DNA of 11,463 nt from Pseudomonadota bacterium (GTDB lineage: Bacteria; Pseudomonadota; Gammaproteobacteria; Steroidobacterales; Steroidobacteraceae), in the NCBI GenBank assembly GCA_003242275.1, contig QGUX01000092.1, forward strand, positions 1-11,463, written 5' to 3'. Position numbers and translations under genes: made by a program. Each line of letters starts with the position of its first letter. Within the stretch, counting starts at the first letter, position 1. Shown here piece by piece: positions 7,038 to 11,463 of this stretch. The notes beneath the pieces are model-generated. The model made no database searches. It worked only from the letters and a program-made list of their open reading frames with translations, and was not told the origin of the DNA.

Positions 7038-7579
7038 GCCGCTCTTCCGACCCACGCGCGGCGGCGCCAGCGGTGCTGACGGCCGCGGACCGCCTGGCCA
7101 TCCACGAGGTGCTGGCCCGCTACGCCTGGAGCCTCGACACCGGTGACGAGGAAGGTTTCATCGCCTGCTTCACGCCGGACGCGGAACTGGCCTGGGAGTC
7201 CTTCGCCGAACCCGGCACCTGGCGCGGCCATGCCGCGCTGCGCCGCTTCATCGCCTGGTTCCGCTCGCGGCCGGAGTCCGCCGGACGCCAGCATCATGTC
7301 AGCAACATCGTCGTCGAACCCGCGCCGCAGGGCGCGCGGGCACGCTCCTACGTGCTGGTGGCGCTGGCCGTGGGCGACGGGCCGCACCGCCTGAACGTGA
7401 TGGGCTACTACGAGGACGACCTGGTCCGCGAAGCAGAGCGGTGGCGGCTGTCGCGGCGGGTCATCCGTGACTGGCGCGGCGCGGTGCTGGAGAACTTCCC
7501 CGGGCAACAGCCTCCGCCGCGCCCGCGGCCAGCGGTGCTGGACGACCTGTGGGCGACGCAGTCCGGGCCGGGCGCATGA
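7034..7579 (+). CDS. SnoaL-like (NTF2-fold) protein, possible dehydratase or isomerase
   Basis: This 181-aa protein shows the SnoaL_4-type pattern. An N-terminal helix (TAADRLAIHEVLARYAWSLD, 16-35) is followed by DEEGFIACFTPDAELAW, GTWRGHAALRRFIAWF, the conserved histidine pair in RQHHVSNIVVE (85-95), and MGYYEDDLVREAERWRLSRR. Tyr30, Asp35 and His87/His88 occupy positions used as catalytic residues in scytalone dehydratase and related enzymes. The same fold also serves as ring-hydroxylating dioxygenase beta subunit, but no alpha subunit is present. The proline-rich tail (160-167) is probably disordered. The start at 7034 is chosen because ATGA overlaps the DUF3237 stop; an upstream ATG at 6956 would embed 26 residues in the previous gene. 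Cytoplasmic, same operon. The reaction is unassigned. Confidence 0.88.
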   Translation: MSRSSDPRAAAPAVLTAADRLAIHEVLARYAWSLDTGDEEGFIACFTPDAELAWESFAEPGTWRGHAALRRFIAWFRSRPESAGRQHHVSNIVVEPAPQGARARSYVLVALAVGDGPHRLNVMGYYEDDLVREAERWRLSRRVIRDWRGAVLENFPGQQPPPRPRPAVLDDLWATQSGPGA

Positions 7580-7794
7580 CGGTCGAGATTCCGGCGGCGC
7601 TGCTCTCGCCGGAAGCACTCACCGGCGTGCTCGAGGACGTGGTGCTGCGCGAGGGCACGGACTACGGCGAGGTCGAGCGGACCTTCGCGGAGAAGGTGGC
7701 GCAGCTTCGCCGCGCAGTGGACCGCGGCGAGGCCCGCATCCTGTTCGACCCGGACAGCGGCACCGTCACCATCCTGCCCGTGACGCTCCGCTGA
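7576..7794 (+). CDS. yheU: YheU family (UPF0270) small protein
   Basis: At 72 aa this matches the length of Escherichia coli YheU. The family block VLREGTDYGEVERTFAEKVAQLRR (residues about 22-45) is plain, and IP(A)LLSPEAL at the N-terminus and GTVTILP at the C-terminus also fit. The start ATG overlaps the preceding TGA (ATGA). An alternative start at 7549 would add nine residues and overlap further, so it is disfavoured by the family length. The role of YheU is not established; it is soluble and small. It is the last gene of the five-gene overlapping run, which is odd because I know this family mainly as a stand-alone gammaproteobacterial gene. No terminator is visible directly after it. Confidence 0.88.
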   Translation: MTVEIPAALLSPEALTGVLEDVVLREGTDYGEVERTFAEKVAQLRRAVDRGEARILFDPDSGTVTILPVTLR

Positions 7795-7854
7795 CGGACC
7801 CTTGCGGAGTCGCGGTTCCACCTCCATCCCGCCGCCCCGTGGATGCGGTGCAAT

Positions 7855-7868
7855 ATTCCTGCAGGAAT
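7855..7868. promoter_or_regulatory. Perfect 14-bp palindrome, candidate operator
   Basis: ATTCCTGCAGGAAT is an exact palindrome in the 141-bp spacer between yheU and the small exported gene, 68 nt before the start. A weak extended -10 (TGGGAGAAT, hexamer at 7881-7886) follows 12 nt later, so the palindrome would cover the -35 region. This arrangement suits a dimeric repressor or activator, but no regulator gene is in the window. Confidence 0.4.
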
Positions 7869-7935
7869 GAATTTTCGTGGGAGAATCCCCCCGTCAACCC
7901 TCCGCTACGCGGACGAAACCTTGAGGAGATGAAGC

Positions 7936-8262
7936 ATGAGAAGGACCGTTCGTTGCCTGGTCGCCAGCCTGATCGTTGCCACGGCAGTACCGGCGCTCAC
8001 CCTCGCTGCCGATGCCGCCAAGTACTCGGTGTCCGAGACGCAGGTCGCCACGTTGCTGGACGATCCGGCCGCCAATGAAGTGCTGAAGAAGATGATCCCC
8101 ACCGTCTATGCCAACGAGATGTTCCATACGATGGGCCGGGAACTGACGCTGAAGGCCATCCAGCAGTACGAGCCGGAAGCCCTGAGCGACGAGAACCTCG
8201 CCAAGGTGCAGGCAGAACTGGACAAGCTCACGCCGAAGGCCGCCGCCAAGCCGGCCAAGTAG
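7936..8262 (+). CDS. Small exported protein of unknown function
   Basis: This 108-aa protein has a Sec signal peptide (MRRTVRCLVASLIVATAVPALTLA, cleavage around residue 25), giving a mature product of about 83 residues in the periplasm. The mature part is mostly helical and charged: YSVSETQVATLLDD, PAANEVLKKMIPTVYANEMFHTMGRELTLKAIQQY, then SDENLAKVQAELDKL, ending in a Lys/Ala/Pro-rich tail. There is no cysteine in the mature region, no metal motif and no catalytic site that I recognise. GAGGAG seven to eight bases upstream supports the start. It stands alone between yheU (141 nt before) and a strong terminator, just ahead of the TonB receptor. It resembles small helical exported proteins seen near catabolic genes in Sphingomonadales and related bacteria, but I cannot name the family. 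Confidence 0.82.
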   Translation: MRRTVRCLVASLIVATAVPALTLAADAAKYSVSETQVATLLDDPAANEVLKKMIPTVYANEMFHTMGRELTLKAIQQYEPEALSDENLAKVQAELDKLTPKAAAKPAK

Positions 8263-8268
8263 CACCCC

Positions 8269-8287
8269 GGGCGGCGTCCCGCCGCCC
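8269..8287 (+). terminator. GC hairpin after the small exported gene
   Basis: GGGCGGC and GCCGCCC form a 7-bp stem with a GTCCC loop, 6 nt after the stop. It is followed by TTCCTTCCC rather than a clean T-tract, so it is probably an accessory hairpin before the stronger terminator at 8305. Confidence 0.45.
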
Positions 8288-8304
8288 TTCCTTCCCGATC
8301 CCTG

Positions 8305-8332
8305 CAGGCGCCCGGTCGGGCGCCTGTTTTTT
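8305..8332 (+). terminator. Intrinsic (Rho-independent) terminator
   Basis: CAGGCGCCC and GGGCGCCTG form a perfect 9-bp stem with a GGTC loop, followed directly by six T. It lies 42 nt after the stop of the small exported gene and should end transcription arriving from the left, separating it from the TonB receptor promoter. Confidence 0.92.
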
Positions 8333-8384
8333 GTCCCCGTTCAGACAGTTGCCTGGTCAAAAAATCCCACCCTGCGGAATTTCG

Positions 8385-8405
8385 GTTCACATCTTTGTTC
8401 ACATC
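8385..8405 (+). promoter_or_regulatory. Direct repeat GTTCACATC x2 over the receptor promoter, candidate activator site
   Basis: GTTCACATC occurs at 8385-8393 and again at 8397-8405, start to start 12 bp. The second copy contains the -35 hexamer TTCACA. Two tandem half-sites about one helical turn apart, one overlapping -35, is how many activators bind. Confidence 0.45.
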
Positions 8406-8426
8406 GGCCCGGATCGGTGTTATAGA
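8398..8426 (+). promoter_or_regulatory. Sigma-70-like promoter of the TonB receptor gene
   Basis: TTCACA (5 of 6 to TTGACA) at 8398-8403 is followed 17 bp later by TATAGA (4 of 6) at 8421-8426. Transcription would begin near 8433, leaving a leader of about 74 nt before the start at 8507. It stands just after the terminator. Confidence 0.6.
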
Positions 8427-8436
8427 TTTCCTGCCT

Positions 8437-8489
8437 CCGGGAATTATTCCGGTGGGATACAACAACAACGACCACCGTGCGCAAGCACG
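8437..8489 (+). promoter_or_regulatory. Structured 5' leader of the TonB receptor gene
   Basis: Two small hairpins fit in the predicted leader. The first pairs CCGGGA (8437-8442) with TTCCGG (8447-8452) around an ATTA loop, including one G-U pair. The second pairs CGTGC (8476-8480) with GCACG (8485-8489) around a GCAA loop, a stable GNRA-type tetraloop. A CAACAACAAC stretch (about 8460-8469) lies between them, probably unpaired. The ribosome-binding site follows the second hairpin. No known riboswitch is recognised. Confidence 0.35.
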
Positions 8490-8495
8490 AGCAAC

Positions 8496-8501
8496 AGGGG
8501 G
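8496..8501 (+). promoter_or_regulatory. Ribosome-binding site of the TonB receptor gene
   Basis: AGGGGG lies 5 nt before the ATG at 8507 and decides that start over the in-frame GTG at 8477, which lacks such a site and would place ten charged or polar residues before the signal peptide. Confidence 0.7.
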
Positions 8502-8506
8502 CCGCG

Positions 8507-11128
8507 ATGCGTTCGATCCGTGGATGTGTTCGCCTGATTCTCTCCGCCGCCGCCATGACTGCGGCGGGCCAACCAGCCCTTGCAGCCCAGTCTGCGCAGG
8601 ATGCGGATGACGATTACGCACTGGAAGAAGTGGTGGTCACCGCCACCCGCCAGTCCGATACGGTCAACCGCGTTGCCCTGGCTGTTACTGCGCAGTCACA
8701 GGACGAGCTGGACAAGCGCGGAATCCTGGACATCGCCGACCTGGAGGGCGTGGTTCCCGGCCTGCGCCTGGCCGGCCGCGAGGCTTCCGGCAACGTGAAC
8801 GTGGCGATCCGCAGCATCCGCCAGGAAACCGCCACTTCCGCCACCACGGGCTTCTATCTGGACGAGACCTCGCTGCAGAAGCGCTCTGCCGCGGCCTTCG
8901 CGGCCCAGAACGGCACGCCGGTGCCACCCCTGTTCGACCTCGAGCGCGTGGAGGTGCTGCGCGGACCGCAGGGCACCCTGTTCGGTGGCGGCTCGGAGGG
9001 CGGCACGATCCGCTACATCCAGGCCCGTCCCAGCCTCACCGAGTACTCCGGCTACGGCCGCGCCCAGTGGATGAGCACCAAGGGCGGCGATCCCAGCTAC
9101 GAGGGAGGCGTGGCCTTCGGCGGACCCATCATCGAAGGCAAGCTCGGCTTCCGCGCCAGCATCTTCGCCCGCGAAACCGGCGGTTACATCGACCTGACCG
9201 ACTACCGCACCCAGGAGATCTTCGATGAGGACGCCAACAGCGGCAAGGTGCGTGCCGGCCGCGTGGCCCTGACCTGGAAGCCCACCGACCGCACGGAGCT
9301 GACGCTGCAGTACATGAAGTCGGTCGACAAGACCGACCAGCTGGGAAGGTCCTACAACCTGTCGGAACCGGGGCAGCTGGAGGTCGATCCGGTCTGCTTC
9401 AACCGTGACGACATCATCAATGCGCCCTCCCCGGGAGAGCGGTCGATCCTGATTGCCCTGCCTGCTCCGGTCTGTTTCGGCATCCCCAACGGTTACCTGG
9501 TTCCGGGGTACACCGTCGGTCCGTTCAACCTGGAACGGTTCCAGTCGCTCGCCTTCGGCAGGACCCCCACCCGCACCGACATGGAGATCGGCAGCGGCAC
9601 ATTCGAGTGGCAGCTCAGGGACGACCTCAAGCTGACATCCATCAGCTCCTTCACCTATGACCTGAGCCGCGGGCAGAGTCCGCAGAACTTCCCGGTCGGC
9701 TTCGTCGTGCACGTTGCAGGCACCGCGCGCGTCAACGCGCCCGGGGAAAACACCATCCCCGTGATCTTCTATGGCGTCGGGTTCAATCCCAACATCACGG
9801 GATCGGTGGACGGGCTGGGCCTGGGCGCCATCATCCGCACCAACACCAACAACCGCCGCAACGTGTTCTCCCAGGAGGTGCGGCTGGCCTCCTCGCCCGA
9901 AAGCACCGTCAGCTACGTCGTCGGAGCCTACTATGCGAATGCCCGTGCCCGGGTGACCCAGTATGCCGAGGCCTCCGACGAGGGCTTCCAGCAGCTTTCC
10001 GGCACGACCATCTCCGAGCGCTACGGGATACCCTTCGAAGGTTTCTTCTCCAACATCTACGAGTCCGTCCAGGACGTGGAGCAGGCGGCCTTCGCCGACG
10101 TGACCTGGCGCGCGACCGACAAGCTGCGCCTGTCGGCCGGCGTACGCGCCACCTACGTGACCACGAACTACACGCAGTGGAACTACGGGCCCAATGCCTT
10201 CGCCGCATCACCCGCGGACACGCTGGTCACCGGGTCCGTCTCGGAGACCCCGGTCACGCCGAAGTTCTCGGCGCAGTACTTCATCACGCCCGAATCCCAG
10301 GTGTACTTCACGGCTGCCAAGGGTTTCCGCCCCGGCGGCGTGAACCAGGCACTCACCTCGGCCGCCGATGGCGTCCTGCTGCAGTCGTACGGCCTGACCC
10401 GTGACGTGCTTCCCCGGACCTACGATTCGGACACCGTCTGGAGCTATGAGCTCGGCGGCAAGACCGGGTTCTGGGACGGCCGCGCGCAGGTCAATGCCGC
10501 CATCTTCAACCTCGACTGGAAGAACGTGCAGACCTACGTCTTCATGGGTGATGGCGCCGTGTTCAACGTTCCCAAGGCACGCAGCCGCGGCGTGGAGGTC
10601 GAGGCCCAGGTCCGCCCGGTGCGGCCGCTGACGCTGAACGCCGCCATCCAGCGCACCCAGGCCAAGTACACTTCCTCGCTGATCATTCCCCAGGGCACGC
10701 TGGGAGGAACGGGCGACCTGGTCGTCGCGAGGGACGGCCAGAAGTTCTTCCAGCCGAACTGGACGGTCGACCTGGGGGCCCAGTACTCGTTCAACTTCGG
10801 CACCGTGGGCAATGGCTACTTCCGCGTCGACTACCGCTGGTTCGACGACTACCTCACCGCCATTCCGGGCACACCGTCATTCTCGCCCGACTCCAGCCGC
10901 ATCCCGGCGCAGAAGATGATCAACCTCAGGCTGGGCCTGCAGTGGGATGCGTTCGACCTCAACCTGTTCGCGCTGAACGCCACGGACGAGAAGAAGGGCG
11001 GCAGGACCGGCGGGCGCTCGCAGTGCACCAACAACGACTGCAGCGAGTTCCAGGCCTACGCATTCGGCCGCACCATCAATGCGCCGACCCCGCGGCAGGT
11101 GGGCATCCAGCTCACCTGGCGGCCATGA
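8507..11128 (+). CDS. TonB-dependent outer-membrane receptor
   Basis: This 873-aa outer-membrane protein takes up a ligand using TonB/ExbB/ExbD energy. Residues 1-27 are a Sec signal peptide ending ALA. A TonB box-like stretch, LEEVVVTATR (39-48), is followed by the plug domain (about 51-175) with the hallmark LERVEVLRGPQGTLFGGG and EGGTIRYI. The remainder is a 22-strand-type barrel with alternating aromatic strands, ending TPRQVGIQLTWRP. Length is normal for the family. Paired cysteines in likely loops (VCFNR with VCFGIP, and QCTNNDC) may form disulfides. It resembles the TonB receptors that are abundant in bacteria degrading steroids, aromatics and plant compounds rather than a clearly recognised siderophore receptor, so the ligand is open. 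Its own promoter and a terminator upstream make it a separate unit, and its stop overlaps the amidohydrolase start (ATGA). Its base composition appears slightly less GC-rich than the five-gene operon. Confidence 0.95.
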   Translation: MRSIRGCVRLILSAAAMTAAGQPALAAQSAQDADDDYALEEVVVTATRQSDTVNRVALAVTAQSQDELDKRGILDIADLEGVVPGLRLAGREASGNVNVAIRSIRQETATSATTGFYLDETSLQKRSAAAFAAQNGTPVPPLFDLERVEVLRGPQGTLFGGGSEGGTIRYIQARPSLTEYSGYGRAQWMSTKGGDPSYEGGVAFGGPIIEGKLGFRASIFARETGGYIDLTDYRTQEIFDEDANSGKVRAGRVALTWKPTDRTELTLQYMKSVDKTDQLGRSYNLSEPGQLEVDPVCFNRDDIINAPSPGERSILIALPAPVCFGIPNGYLVPGYTVGPFNLERFQSLAFGRTPTRTDMEIGSGTFEWQLRDDLKLTSISSFTYDLSRGQSPQNFPVGFVVHVAGTARVNAPGENTIPVIFYGVGFNPNITGSVDGLGLGAIIRTNTNNRRNVFSQEVRLASSPESTVSYVVGAYYANARARVTQYAEASDEGFQQLSGTTISERYGIPFEGFFSNIYESVQDVEQAAFADVTWRATDKLRLSAGVRATYVTTNYTQWNYGPNAFAASPADTLVTGSVSETPVTPKFSAQYFITPESQVYFTAAKGFRPGGVNQALTSAADGVLLQSYGLTRDVLPRTYDSDTVWSYELGGKTGFWDGRAQVNAAIFNLDWKNVQTYVFMGDGAVFNVPKARSRGVEVEAQVRPVRPLTLNAAIQRTQAKYTSSLIIPQGTLGGTGDLVVARDGQKFFQPNWTVDLGAQYSFNFGTVGNGYFRVDYRWFDDYLTAIPGTPSFSPDSSRIPAQKMINLRLGLQWDAFDLNLFALNATDEKKGGRTGGRSQCTNNDCSEFQAYAFGRTINAPTPRQVGIQLTWRP

Positions 11129-11463
11129 GGTCGCCCATCGCGGCCGGCCGGGATGGGCATGAGCCGGCGGCGCTCGCAGCCGCCGGTGGCACCGCCCTGC
11201 TCTCGCGCCGCCACCTGCTGCTGGGCCTGACCGCGTTCGCCGCCTCGCCGCTGGTGATCGGGGCCGAGGCGCGCGACAACCCCTCGGCCATCATCGACGT
11301 GCACGCGCACTTCCAGCCCGAGACGCTGCGCCAGCTCGGCATGCCCGGCCCCATGGCCTCGTGGACGGTGCAGAAGCACCTCGACGACATGGCGGCCGCC
11401 GGCGTCACGCGCTCGCTGCTGTCCATCACCACCCCGGGCGTGCCGGAGACCGGCGAGCGCGCG
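11125..11463 (+). CDS. Tat-exported amidohydrolase-family protein (amidohydrolase_2 type), 3' end cut by window
   Basis: The first 113 residues are present and the frame runs to the window end. A twin-arginine signal is visible: SRRHLLLGLTAFAASPLVIGAEA, with the arginines at 28-29 and a likely cleavage site near residue 49. The metal-binding DVHAHFQP motif follows (His60, His62), which opens the TIM barrel of amidohydrolases such as ACMS decarboxylase, gamma-resorcylate decarboxylase and 5-carboxyvanillate decarboxylase. The Tat signal implies folding with metal in the cytoplasm before export to the periplasm. The N-terminal region before the twin arginine is long (26 residues), and a shorter start is possible but no in-frame ATG lies between. 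The start is placed at 11125 because ATGA overlaps the receptor stop, coupling the two. Hydrolase or decarboxylase activity cannot be decided from this fragment. Confidence 0.87.
   Translation, partial: MRSPIAAGRDGHEPAALAAAGGTALLSRRHLLLGLTAFAASPLVIGAEARDNPSAIIDVHAHFQPETLRQLGMPGPMASWTVQKHLDDMAAAGVTRSLLSITTPGVPETGERA

Noticed and set aside
8477..8506. GTG at 8477 as the receptor start
   Set aside because: There is no ribosome-binding site before it, and the added residues lie within a leader hairpin. The ATG at 8507 has AGGGGG at 5 nt and a standard signal peptide.
8696..9712. Open minus-strand frame of 338 codons inside the TonB receptor gene
   Set aside because: It is antisense to conserved plug and barrel motifs and has no ribosome-binding site or family signal that I can see.
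11056..11432. Minus-strand open frames opposite the receptor end and amidohydrolase start
   Set aside because: They overlap a Tat signal and a DVHAHF motif on the other strand and show no domain of their own.

Overview
The window looks like a catabolic or uptake region of a GC-rich Gram-negative bacterium. Three features point that way: a TonB-dependent outer-membrane receptor, a lipoprotein-type PQQ dehydrogenase fused to cytochrome c, and a YheU/UPF0270 protein. YheU is a family I associate mainly with Gammaproteobacteria. The mix would suit a gammaproteobacterium of the Steroidobacteraceae/Nevskiales kind, but that placement is inference. No RNA gene, insertion sequence, integrase or CRISPR array was seen, and no gap between genes exceeds about 250 bp.

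Left part, minus strand (1-4304): a PQQ-dependent quinohemoprotein alcohol dehydrogenase (2139-4304), a secreted sulfatase (539-1987), and a DUF3237 protein (457 leftward) that runs off the window. A perfect 12-bp inverted repeat lies between the dehydrogenase and the sulfatase.

Middle part, plus strand (4452-7794): five genes with no gaps, each overlapping the next by 1 to 11 nt. They encode an SDR-fold protein with a degenerate catalytic site, an ACS-type major facilitator transporter, a second DUF3237 protein, a SnoaL-like (NTF2-fold) protein and YheU. The 147-bp divergent spacer at 4305-4451 must serve both arms.

Right part, plus strand (7936-11463): a small exported protein of unknown function followed by a strong intrinsic terminator. 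Next come a recognisable promoter with a direct repeat over its -35 box, a structured leader, a TonB-dependent receptor, and a 4-nt-overlapping Tat-exported metal-dependent amidohydrolase that is cut by the window end.

A working model (inference): the receptor brings an organic compound, possibly a sulfate ester, across the outer membrane. The periplasmic sulfatase exposes an alcohol, and the PQQ dehydrogenase oxidises it and passes electrons to its own haem. The ACS transporter imports the resulting organic anion, and the SDR, SnoaL-like and DUF3237 proteins process it in the cytoplasm. The substrate cannot be read from the sequence. The most unusual points are the two DUF3237 proteins in opposite arms, YheU locked into an accessory operon, and the variant active-site motifs of the SDR and the sulfatase.
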